DNA from: Lebetimonas sp. JH292
Lineage (GTDB): Bacteria > Campylobacterota > Campylobacteria > Campylobacterales > Nautiliaceae
Length of the DNA stretch: 64,000 nucleotides
Reading direction: 5' to 3'
NCBI RefSeq assembly: GCF_000523275.1
Contig: NZ_ATHQ01000002.1
Coordinates: forward strand, 22,300 to 86,299
Position 1 is the first letter of the stretch. Each line of letters begins with the position of its first letter. The translations under genes were made by a program, and so were the position numbers. The notes beneath the pieces were generated by a model that saw only the letters and a list, made by a program, of their open reading frames with translations, had not been told where the DNA came from and did no database searches. Below, piece after piece: positions 24,734 to 33,166 of the stretch.

Positions 24734-26119
24734 ATGGTAATTACAAGATTTGCTCCCTCCCCTACAGGGTATCTGCATATCGGCGGGCTTAGAACCGCTC
24801 TTTTTAACTGGCTTTGGGCCAGAAAAAACAACGGAAAATTCAAGCTAAGAATAGAAGATACGGACCGGAAAAGAAATAAACAAGAAGCAGTTGAAGCCAT
24901 AATAAAAGCATTTGATTGGAGTGGGCTTAATTATGACGGGGAAGTGGTTTTTCAAAGTGAGAGGTTTGATGTATATAAAAGATATATAAATGAATTACTT
25001 AAAAAAGGTTTTGCATATAAATGTTACCTCACAAAAGAAGAGCTTGAAATAATAAGAAACGCCAAAATGAAAGGTGAAGAACCTACGATTGACATAAGAA
25101 AATACAGGGATTTTAAGGAGGAGCTAAATAAACCTTATGTGATAAGATTTAAAACACCTCTTGAGGGAAAAATCTGTTTTGAAGACGGGGTTAAGGGAAT
25201 GCAGTGTGTGGATGCAAAAGAAATTGAAGATTTTGTAATTGCCAGGGGTGACGGAACTCCTACATATAATTTTGTGGTTGTAATTGACGATTATGAAATG
25301 GGTTTGACGGATATTATAAGGGGGGATGACCATTTAAGAAATACATTCAAACAGATGCTGCTTTATGAAGCGTTCGGATGGAATGTACCGAAATTTTACC
25401 ATGTGCCTATGATTCATAATGAAAAAGGCGGCAAAATGAGTAAGCGTGACGGAGCTGTGGATGTGATGGAATATAAAAAAGAAGGCTTTCTTCCGGAAGC
25501 TTTGCTAAATTTTTTAGTGCGTCTCGGATGGTCTCACGGAGATCAGGAAATTTTCAGCATGGAAGAGATGATAAACCTGTTTGATCCGAAAGACATCAAT
25601 AAAGCCCCGAGCAGATTCAATAAAGAAAAGCTTGAGTGGCTAAATAGCCATTATATTAAAAATTCTCCTAATGAAAGACTTGAAATTATATTAAGGGACG
25701 ATTTCGGGGTTGATATATTAAATCATGACAGAAAAGAGATTTTAATAGATGAGCTTAAAGAAAGGGCAAAAACCATAAAAGAAATGGCCGTGGAAATTGA
25801 AAAAATATTAAATGAGCCAAGTGAATATAATGAAAAAGCCGTTAAAAAATTTATAAAAGATGATGTTTTATCTAATTTAAATGAATTCGTAACATTTTTA
25901 AAAGATAAAAATCCAAAACTGCCAAGTGAATGGCATGACGCTATGCATGAATTTTTGGAACTGAAACAGATTAAACCCAAATTTTTAATGCCGCCTCTTA
26001 GAATCGCAATGGTGGGGGATACCAAAGGGATTGACCTTGCGGCAATGTTAAGCGTCCTTGGAAAAGATGAGGTGATAGAAAGAATAGGAAAATTATTAGC
26101 CTCTTTTGAAGTTTTTTAA
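24734..26119 (+). CDS. gltX: Glutamyl-tRNA synthetase
   Basis: Class I synthetase charging tRNA-Glu, and in this group possibly tRNA-Gln. The 461 residues have the HIGH-type motif in FAPSPTGYLHIGGLRTALF (HIG 15-17) and KMSKR at 234-238, plus RGDDHLRNT. Campylobacterota often carry two GltX enzymes, one working on tRNA-Gln before amidation; which one this is cannot be decided here. It is a single-gene unit with its own promoter and a possible terminator after it. Confidence 0.95.
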   Translation: MVITRFAPSPTGYLHIGGLRTALFNWLWARKNNGKFKLRIEDTDRKRNKQEAVEAIIKAFDWSGLNYDGEVVFQSERFDVYKRYINELLKKGFAYKCYLTKEELEIIRNAKMKGEEPTIDIRKYRDFKEELNKPYVIRFKTPLEGKICFEDGVKGMQCVDAKEIEDFVIARGDGTPTYNFVVVIDDYEMGLTDIIRGDDHLRNTFKQMLLYEAFGWNVPKFYHVPMIHNEKGGKMSKRDGAVDVMEYKKEGFLPEALLNFLVRLGWSHGDQEIFSMEEMINLFDPKDINKAPSRFNKEKLEWLNSHYIKNSPNERLEIILRDDFGVDILNHDRKEILIDELKERAKTIKEMAVEIEKILNEPSEYNEKAVKKFIKDDVLSNLNEFVTFLKDKNPKLPSEWHDAMHEFLELKQIKPKFLMPPLRIAMVGDTKGIDLAAMLSVLGKDEVIERIGKLLASFEVF

Positions 26120-26121
26120 AC

Positions 26122-26136
26122 CTCTTTAAAAAAGAG
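26122..26136 (+). terminator. Possible terminator after gltX
   Basis: CTCTTT and AAAGAG form a short stem with a three-base loop three bases after the gltX stop; TTTGTTTTTT follows. The stem is AT-rich and weak. Confidence 0.35.
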
Positions 26137-26189
26137 AATTTGTTTTTTAAAATTTTCAAAGCGTGTAAGAGCCGCAACATATAAATTAA

Positions 26190-26590
26190 GAGCCATTATG
26201 CATATGCTGTATAAGGCATTACTTTTGATGCAATTATTACAAGTGAGTAACAACCGCTTTAAAAAAGTCGTTTTCATTTTTAAATTCATGTGATATATGG
26301 CTCAGTGCCTCTATACCCACAAAACACCAAAACACAATTCCGAGTGAAAAAACAGATAATAACTTGTGATTGTAATTGTTATAAAAATATTTATATTTAA
26401 CAAATGTAGCGCTTCCTCCTGCACTGGGATACATTTTGCCAAATTTTCCGAATACAAACGCCACAGGTAACCGCTGTTAAAAACCATGCAATTAACGCCT
26501 GTAAGTTGCGCTTATTGCGGGGACTATAAACACTCCGCTTCCAAGAAGTGTAATTACAATGGTGGCGATTTCTTGAATTAAATTAATTAA
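26190..26590 (-). pseudogene. Amino-acid permease remnant (APC family)
   Basis: The minus strand reads QEIATIVITLLGSGVFIVPA, the helix-1 G-S-G-V-F motif of YjeH-like permeases, then a frame change to FGKFGKMYPSAGGSATFVKY, and after a large gap GIVFWCFVGIEALSHISHEF. These are helices 1, 2-3 and 6 of one protein, so long internal parts are missing. The remaining C-terminal half is absent. Clearly decayed. Confidence 0.72.
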
Positions 26591-26644
26591 ATATCTTTTT
26601 TAAATTTATATAAGAATACATAATATTTTGTTATAATTCTTACT

Positions 26645-27035
26645 GGGCCATTGCCGAAATTTTAGGTGTTCCTTTTGGAGAGCTTGTAGGCGAGGGTGAA
26701 ATAAAAGAAGAGGGTGTGAGCGTTACACTAATTTAAAATAAAAGATTCATTTGAAAGGGAAGTATCACAGTAGGGAAAGTGGATGATCCAAAAGAAATTA
26801 ACCAGGGAGATGTTGTTGAATTTGATGCCGATTGTACCCATTTATACGTGCTAAAAGCGCTTCAACGCTTATAATTACTATTTATTATTCTAAAAGCAGG
26901 TATTTTAGTGAAGATGTTTTTGTTGATGTATTTGACAGGGATGTTTATGAAGAACTGAATAATTTAGTTAATTCAGGAGTTGAGGTTATAAGAGTTATTG
27001 CCAAACATGACAAATATATTTTTAAATACAAATAA
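26645..27035 (+). pseudogene. XRE-family regulator with cupin domain, lacking its DNA-binding part
   Basis: The first piece, WAIAEILGVPFGELVGEGE, is the last helix of an XRE helix-turn-helix. It breaks at a TAA, continues as TVGKVDDPKEINQGDVVEFD with a cupin-like D-x-x-H, then shifts again to AKSASTLIITIYYSKSRYF, whose frame runs to the stop at 27035. About 45 N-terminal residues are missing. A TTATAAT box lies immediately before the remnant, so a deletion has joined a promoter to the middle of the gene. Confidence 0.68.
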
Positions 27036-27099
27036 AGAAGGTTTAAATTTTTTGGAATTAAAAATATAAATTTTGAAAAAGTATTATTTTGCATTTTAC

Positions 27100-27518
27100 A
27101 GCGTTTAGGGAAAAGAAATTTTTAATTTAGGTCCTATATTTACCATTATTTTATCTGTAATTTTTTTAAAAGAAAAACTAACAATTAATTTGATAATTGC
27201 CATGTTTTTTGCCCTTTTAGGTGTGATTTTCAGTGTAAAAGGCGAAATTGAAGTAAATAAATTTGTTTTTATTGCCTTGCTTTCAGTCATATTACAATTC
27301 AGGGAATTGTCGTTTCAGCCGTTACCGGAGTTGTCCATACCGCACTGGCACTTTTTCTCTGGTATGATTCCATAAATTATATAAAACATTCTTTTTGCAA
27401 TGATTCTTGCGTGGCTTATTTTAGGCCAAGTGCCTAATATTTATCAGATAACAGGTGGATTTTTAGTGTTTTTGGCAGGTGTGTTTATGAGTATGGGGGA
27501 AATAAGGAAGAGAAAATG
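27100..27518 (+). pseudogene. EamA/DMT transporter remnant
   Basis: LGPIFTIILSVIFLKEKLTI followed by NLIIAMFFALLGVIFSVKG is the second half of a ten-helix EamA transporter (the P-hh-hhh-hFLKE motif). Frames then change at about 27290 and 27375; the final helices (TALALFLWYDSINYIK and GGFLVFLAGVF-like codons) follow in other frames. The N-terminal repeat is absent. Confidence 0.68.
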
Positions 27519-27922
27519 AAAATATTGTTAGAATATCTGCAAAATTTTTATGAAATAGATGGGAAGAAGCTCTAAAAAAAGCTTACGAAAATAATTATGA
27601 TTTAATGATTTTTGATGTAAAGCTTCCAAAAATGGACGGATTTAGTGCAGTAAAAGAGATCCTTGATAGTGAAAAAGATATTGAAGAAGGTTTTTTAAGC
27701 GGCGGGGATGATTATATAAAAAAACCTTTTTCCTTAAAAGAACTCAAATACAGAATTGATGCAATTATCAAAAGGGCAGAAACAGGGGTTGTAAGTAAGG
27801 AGGAAATTTTTGAATATCTGTATGGATTAGATGAACCAAATGAAAAAGTTTTAGGAAAAGATAGTATTGAGACAATAAGTGGCAGGGGATTTAATTTTTT
27901 TGTCTGGAAAAGAAGGCTTTAA
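27515..27922 (+). pseudogene. OmpR-type response regulator remnant
   Basis: An ATG at 27516 gives MKILLEYLQ. After a frame change comes YDLMIFDVKLPKMDGFSAVK with the phospho-acceptor Asp, then GFLSGGDDYIKKPFSLKELK with the conserved Lys. About 20 residues between these, including the Thr switch strand, are missing. The C-terminal winged helix is cut to a few pieces, ending SGRGFNFFVWKRRL (recognition hairpin). Internal deletions rather than point changes. Confidence 0.72.
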
Positions 27923-27924
27923 GG

Positions 27925-28634
27925 AGGTTTTTGCTAATTTATCTAGTATCTACAATTTTTTTGATAGGTATAGGAGAGTTTTTTTATTATAAATTAGCTT
28001 ATAAAAATATTATTGAAAGTGAAATTAAGTCAATTACAGAGGAATGTTTATAAAAATAATCAATTGTAAGTTTTCTTTTCCTTTAAAGATTGTAAAATAG
28101 AAGATAATTAATATATTCGAAATTTTAATCCTGAAAAAGTATATTTTGATAAAACGTTTTGGATTAAAAGAAAATATATTTATTACAGGTTTGAAATGAT
28201 TAAAAGATGGGGAATAATAGATGTTATATTAAAGTTTTTTGATATTTAATATTATCTTTTTCTTTGTTAGGAAGAGTATTTTTAGCTCCTATGAAAGAGG
28301 TTATAAATGTTTAGAAGACGGCATACGAGATTCAACTCATGAAATGAATACTCCTATTAGCATAATTCTTACAAATATTGAGATGATTAAAGAAAAACCA
28401 AATAAAAAAGCTATAAAAAGAATAGAAGAAGAAGATTTAATTAGAATTATTGATAATTTACTTTCAAATGCAATTAAATATGCTCCTAATAATTCAACTA
28501 TTGAGATTAAACTTAAAAAAGGAAAATTTTGTACAAAAAATATTGGTGAAATTAACAATATTGAAAATATTAGTAGTGAGGGCGGTTTTGGGCTTGGACT
28601 TGATATTGCTAAAAAAATAACAGATGATTATTAG
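27925..28634 (+). pseudogene. Sensor histidine kinase remnant
   Basis: Begins LLIYLVSTIFLIGIGEFFYY (membrane helix), breaks near 28053, and resumes from 28239 with a second helix and DSTHEMNTPISIILTNIEMI (H-box). The H-box helix then runs straight into DLIRIIDNLLSNAIKYAPNN (N-box), because about 60 residues are lost. GGFGLGLDIAKKI is the G-box, and the end is missing. It followed the response regulator as a two-component pair. Confidence 0.72.
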
Positions 28635-28698
28635 CAGTCTGTTTACATTTTGTTTAACTTCCTCTTTTATAATTTTAGAAAAAATTAAGGAGAAAGAA

Positions 28699-29515
28699 AT
28701 GAAAAAATTATTAAGCGCTTTTAGGAGTTTTATTAAGTAGTGCCGCCGATTGAAAATTATGTATTAAGTTTACCTAAAGAGAGTTTATCAAAAGTTGAAA
28801 TTAATGACTTACTTCATATGCAAGGGATGTTTCTCTCACTTTATATAAAAAATGGAAACTGCCGGTATTTAAAAATATTTCAAAAAGTGAAAATTGGCAT
28901 ATGCATATGATTAAATTGCTTTTAGATAAATATGGTTTAAATGACCCGGTTGAAAAAACAGGAGACAGGGTAGGTGTATTTGAGAGTAAAAAGCTTCAAA
29001 AACTTTATAATGAATTGGTTGAGAAAGGCTCAATGAGTTTAAAAGACGCTTTAATGGTAGGAGCTACAATAGAAGATTTGGATATTAAAGATTTAGAAGA
29101 AGCAATTAAAAGAAGTAATAATAAAGATATAAACTTAGTTTATCAAAATCTTGAAAAAGGAAGCCGTAATCATATGAGAGCTTTTGTTGGAGTGTTAAGA
29201 AGATATGGCGGGGATTATACTCCACAATTTATTTCTATGAGTGAATTTAATCAAATTGTAAGTTCAAAACACGAAATGGGAATGATGAAAAGTTCTAAGT
29301 ACTACAATAATGAGTTTTATGGAGTTGTTGAGAGAGTTTATACAACTTTAAAAGTAGCAATTGCACCTACTTGGACTTTACAAAATATCAATATAAGGCC
29401 TGGGGATAGAGTAGAAGTAAAAGGTTATAAGGGAATGTATAGTTTTATAACTTGTGAAATAGAAGATAAAACAACAAGTTTGGAGTATAAAAGTAAATCT
29501 AGGAGATGTAAATGA
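28699..29515 (+). CDS. DUF2202-domain protein, N-terminus frameshifted
   Basis: An ATG at 28699 after AAGGAGAAAGAA begins MKKLLSA. With a frame correction it reads as a signal peptide (LLGVLLSSAAD), then ENYVLSLPKESLSKVEINDL, and a third frame joins the long clean frame from 28901. That frame has WHMHMIKLLLDKYGL, LQNLEKGSRNHMRAF-like helices with conserved acidic and histidine residues typical of DUF2202, a ferritin-like four-helix domain, and an extra C-terminal ~70-residue domain (VYTTLKVAIAPTWTLQNINI). Probably exported. Three shifts in the first 200 bases suggest the gene is inactive or that the sequence there is poor. Confidence 0.65.
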
Positions 29516-30093
29516 GAAAATGGATTGATCTGTTTTTGTTTTCAACGATAATTATCATTTTTAGTGGAATTGTATTATACATAATGCCTCATGGAAGGGT
29601 GGCTTATTTTACAGGTTGGAAGTTTTTAGGTATTGATAAAGACGGATGGGATAATTTGCATGTAATTTTTGGATTTTTTATGGGGCATATTGTTGTTAAT
29701 TGGAGGGCTTTAAAAAAATATCTTTTTTTAGAATCAGTGTTTGCTCTTTTAATTATAGCTTTGGTATCTATTGGGACAATAAAGAATATCCAACCCTTTA
29801 AGAGTGTAAGTGATTTAGAAGAGTATATTAAAAATTCTTGGGAAGTTTCAAAAAGTGAGATACCAATTGCACACGGAGAGCTTTTGAGTTTAAAAGATGT
29901 TTTTGATAAATTGAATATTCCTTTAAATCAAGCGACAGATAAATTAAAAGAAAGAGGCATTCAATTTAATGTAAACGAAACTTTAAAAGAAATTGCCAAT
30001 AAAAATAACTTAACCCCTGTTAAAATTTATGAAAAAATGAAAACTAAAAAAAATCCTATAGACATAGTAAAAATTATTACTAAAGAAAATTAG
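29512..30093 (+). CDS. DUF4405-like cytochrome-b-type membrane protein with C-terminal helical tail
   Basis: The 193-residue protein has three membrane helices (about 8-27, 47-65, 73-92). His residues occur in GRVAYF-W-K and in NLHVIFGFFMGHIVVNW, where two histidines seven residues apart resemble haem-b ligands of DUF4405/cytochrome b561-like proteins. The soluble tail (about 105-193) resembles short helical repeats with LNIPLNQATDKLKERGI. It overlaps the DUF2202 gene by four bases (ATGA), so the two are a unit. Function is inferred from family only. Confidence 0.65.
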   Translation: MRKWIDLFLFSTIIIIFSGIVLYIMPHGRVAYFTGWKFLGIDKDGWDNLHVIFGFFMGHIVVNWRALKKYLFLESVFALLIIALVSIGTIKNIQPFKSVSDLEEYIKNSWEVSKSEIPIAHGELLSLKDVFDKLNIPLNQATDKLKERGIQFNVNETLKEIANKNNLTPVKIYEKMKTKKNPIDIVKIITKEN

Positions 30094-32036
30094 AAAACCG
30101 GTACGTAAGAGCTTTGTTTTGGAGGGGGAGAAAGAGGGGTAAAAAGTTCTTTTTTGCCGTTTGGCAGGGTAAATGTTTTAACTTCTTTTGGCTTTTTAAA
30201 ATGCCTAATCAGTTCCGGATGAAGGGTTAAGAGTTTTTTATAAAATTCTTTGAATACTGGGGCACTTACCCTGCCGCCTGGCATTTTATCTCCGAGTGTT
30301 GTATAATCGTCGTTTCCAAACCATATGAGAGTTTGAGTGTTTGGTGTAAATCCGCAAAACCATGCGTCTGTAAAGTTATTTGTTGTCCCTGTTTTACCTG
30401 CTATTTCAATGCCTTTAACTTTAGCATTTCTACCAGTTCCTTTTTTTACAACATCCTTTAAAATATCTATCATCAAATATGCCTGATAATCAGGCTCGAT
30501 ATATTCGTATTTCGGCTCTGTTTTTATAATAAGCCCTTCTTTTGGCAAAATGATTTTTTTTACTATATGAATATAGCTTTTTGTGCCGTAGTTGCTGAAT
30601 ATTGTATAAAGCTGGGCGAATTTCCACATTGGAATTCCGACGCTTCCAAGTGCAATGCTTAAATTGTTGGGAAGTTTGTCGAATCCGAAATTATAAAGAT
30701 TTTTTATAACACTGTCCAGTCCCATAGACATAACAAGGTTTATAGTCGCAAGGTTTCTTGAATGGACAAGGGCTTCTCTTAATGTAATAAGGCCGAGGGT
30801 GTTTTTTTCATAATTTTTAGGTTTCCAGTATTTATCTTCTTGGGGGGTGTCGCTTGGGATTTTAAATGTTCTTTTAATGTCTGGAATAAGGCTTGCCGGA
30901 TTATAGCCTATATTCAAAGCTGTTTGATAAATAAACGGTTTTATTGCGCTTCCCACGCTTCTTCTTGACTGAATTACCCTGTTGAATTTGCTTTTTGAAT
31001 AGTCAATTCCGCCAATTAATGCTAAAACATCCCCGTTTTTTTGATTTAAACTTATCATTGCGCCGTTTAAGGTGCTTTTGTTTAAATCAGGATTTAGTTT
31101 TAAAAGTCTTTGATAATTATCTTTTATAGATTCGTTCGCCGCTTTTTGTATATTGGTATCTATTGTCAGATAAATGTCATATCCACGTGAAAGCAGATTT
31201 TTGTATTTTTTAGAGAGTTTGTAAATTGCGGCATCTACTGCATAGCCTACCAAATTTTTTATTTTCGGCTCAATCATATATTTATATACTTTCGGATGTG
31301 AAAGTATCGCTTTTTTATATTCTTCGGGGGTAATCCATCCTAAAAGATAAAGCCTTTTAATAATTGAATCGGCCCTTTTTAAATTAAGCTCATAATGTCT
31401 GGTCGGGTCATATAAACTCGGCCCTTTTGGAAGTGCGATAAGCATTGCAATTTCTTTAAGGCTCAAATCTTTTAGTTTTTTGTGAAAATATCCGTAAGAT
31501 GCTGTGGCAATCCCGTAATATCCGTTACCAAAATAGATTTGGTTTAAATATCTCTCGAGAATTTCCTCTTTGGTTAAAAAATGTTCGACTTTTAAAGATA
31601 TTATTATTTCTTTTAGTTTTCTTTTTAATGTTTTTTTTCTGTTTAAATAAATGTTTCTTACAAGCTGCTGGGTTATTGTCGAAGCCCCTTCAACTTTTCT
31701 GCCGGCTTTTATATCCGTAATGAGGGCTCTTAAAATTGCATTTATATTTATACCTTCATGCTCAAAAAAAGAGGTGTCTTCTGTTGCAACCAGTGTTTCT
31801 ATGACACGTCCGGGAATGTCTTTGTATTTTACATAAAAACGGTTTTGTTTAGAAAACCTGACATCTATTAATTTTTTGTTTCTGTCAAAAAACCGGGCTG
31901 AAACAGGCGGGTTGTAATATATTATTTTTGCCGCAACGAATCTTGTGTCGTTATATAAATATAAAAAATACCCTAAACCTGCAATAACTGCAGCCGTTAA
32001 AGATATCAATAAAAAAGTAAATATTTTTTTTATCAT
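30090..32036 (-). CDS. ponA: Penicillin-binding protein 1A (glycosyltransferase/transpeptidase)
   Basis: Bifunctional peptidoglycan synthase. The 648 residues have an N-terminal membrane anchor (7-29), the GT51 domain with catalytic Glu86 in TEDTSFFEHEG and VEGASTITQQLVRN, then the transpeptidase domain with S363-x-x-K366 in SVGSAIKPF, SRN at 426-428, and KTGT at 548-551. It is shorter than the E. coli protein (~850), lacking the OB insert, as is usual in this phylum. The ATG overlaps the bioF stop (ATGA), so it is co-transcribed with bioF. It converges with DUF4405, the stop codons overlapping. Confidence 0.94.
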   Translation of the reverse strand: MIKKIFTFLLISLTAAVIAGLGYFLYLYNDTRFVAAKIIYYNPPVSARFFDRNKKLIDVRFSKQNRFYVKYKDIPGRVIETLVATEDTSFFEHEGININAILRALITDIKAGRKVEGASTITQQLVRNIYLNRKKTLKRKLKEIIISLKVEHFLTKEEILERYLNQIYFGNGYYGIATASYGYFHKKLKDLSLKEIAMLIALPKGPSLYDPTRHYELNLKRADSIIKRLYLLGWITPEEYKKAILSHPKVYKYMIEPKIKNLVGYAVDAAIYKLSKKYKNLLSRGYDIYLTIDTNIQKAANESIKDNYQRLLKLNPDLNKSTLNGAMISLNQKNGDVLALIGGIDYSKSKFNRVIQSRRSVGSAIKPFIYQTALNIGYNPASLIPDIKRTFKIPSDTPQEDKYWKPKNYEKNTLGLITLREALVHSRNLATINLVMSMGLDSVIKNLYNFGFDKLPNNLSIALGSVGIPMWKFAQLYTIFSNYGTKSYIHIVKKIILPKEGLIIKTEPKYEYIEPDYQAYLMIDILKDVVKKGTGRNAKVKGIEIAGKTGTTNNFTDAWFCGFTPNTQTLIWFGNDDYTTLGDKMPGGRVSAPVFKEFYKKLLTLHPELIRHFKKPKEVKTFTLPNGKKELFTPLSPPPKQSSYVPVF

Positions 32037-33110
32037 TTTTCTCCCAAAGAATTTAATGTTTCATGTATTATATCAAGACTTACATTTAATCTTAAAATTA
32101 TTCTGAAAATGGGGCTTTTTACGGTAGGGGGGCGTATTGCCCCTATTAAAATATTTTTTTCTAAAAGTTCTTTTTGTTTTTTTAGTAAATCTTTGTTTGA
32201 AAGGGAAGGGATTATTTTTATTAAGGATTGGGAATCAAATAATTTTTGTCTTTTTTTTATTTTTTCTTTATAAAAATTAAGATTATTTTCAATATCTTCA
32301 ACGGCATAAAAAGCTAAAAGGGAATCAACGGGGCTTAGGGCTGTTGTATAAATAATGCTTCTTGCTTTATTTATTAAAAATTCTATTATTTCCTTATTTG
32401 CTAAAATATACGCCCCGTAACTTCCGAGTGACTTTTCCAAGTGTTCCCATTTTTACCGTTTTATTTTGGTTTAGTTTGTATTCGTCTGTAATTCCCATTA
32501 AATTGTCTCCTGTAATTCCTACGCTGTGAGCCTCGTCTATAATCAGGTATCCGATTTTCTGGGCGTAATCGGTTATTTCTTTTTTTACCTTGTCCCCCAT
32601 CATGGAATAAATCCCTTCTACCACTGTAAAAACCCTGTTGTATTTTTTATAATCTCCGCTTATTTTTTTTAAATTTTTAAAATCGTTGTGTTTAAAAAAT
32701 TTGACTTCGGCATTTGTCAACCTGCTTCCCACTATTCCGCTTGCGTGATATTCTTCATCTACATAAAAAACGTCCCCCCCTCTTCCAAGCTCAAACAAAG
32801 CCATATTTGCCAAAAATCCGCTTCCTATAATTATTGCTTCTTCAAAATTATTAAGTTCTTTTAGTTTCTCTTCAAGTATTTTATGAGCCGGATGATATCC
32901 GTTTACAAGCATTGACGCTTTTGCCGAATGGGAGTGGTATTCTTTTGCCTTTTCATATGCTTTTTCTAAAATGTCTTTTTTTTCAGCAAGGCCCAGATAA
33001 TCGTTGCTTGCCAAATCTATAATATTATCATTATATATTTTTCTTTTACGGAGTCTGTTTTTTTTCTTTAAAATATTCAGTTCTTTTTCATATAACTTTT
33101 CACTTTTCAT
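32033..33110 (-). CDS. bioF: 8-amino-7-oxononanoate synthase, one frameshift
   Basis: PLP enzyme joining pimeloyl-thioester and alanine in biotin synthesis. Piece one (33110-32394) has IDLASNDYLGLA, EEYHASGIVGSRL, VEGIYSMMGD and IIDEAHSVGITG. Piece two (32440-32033) has KSLGSYGAYILANKEIIEFL and RPPTVK. The conserved lysine motif TLGK-SLGSYGAYI is recovered if one T is removed from the TTTT at 32433-32436. The combined length is ~358 residues, close to the family's ~380. Start choice is uncertain because the 5' end lies in AAAGTGAAAAATG spacer sequence. The other genes of pimeloyl or DAPA synthesis are not in the window. Confidence 0.85.
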
Positions 33111-33132
33111 TTTTCACTTTTCATTTTCATTT
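33095..33132. repeat. AAAAGTGAAAAATGAAAAGTG spacer at the bioF 5' end
   Basis: Read on the minus strand, tandem AAAAGTGAAAAATG units cover the bioF start and its leader. The same word occurs at 14221-14247, 14683-14700, 24627-24712, 47082-47112, 52283-52320 and 54222-54240, nearly always in the gap before a start codon. Confidence 0.55.
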
Positions 33133-33140
33133 TATTTAGT

Positions 33141-33146
33141 TAAAAT
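33141..33146 (+). promoter_or_regulatory. -10 box of alaS
   Basis: TAAAAT ends 20 nt before the alaS ATG, with CAAAAAAGG between. Same spacing as the other promoters. Confidence 0.5.
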
Positions 33147-33166
33147 TTTATCAAAAAAGGCCATTT

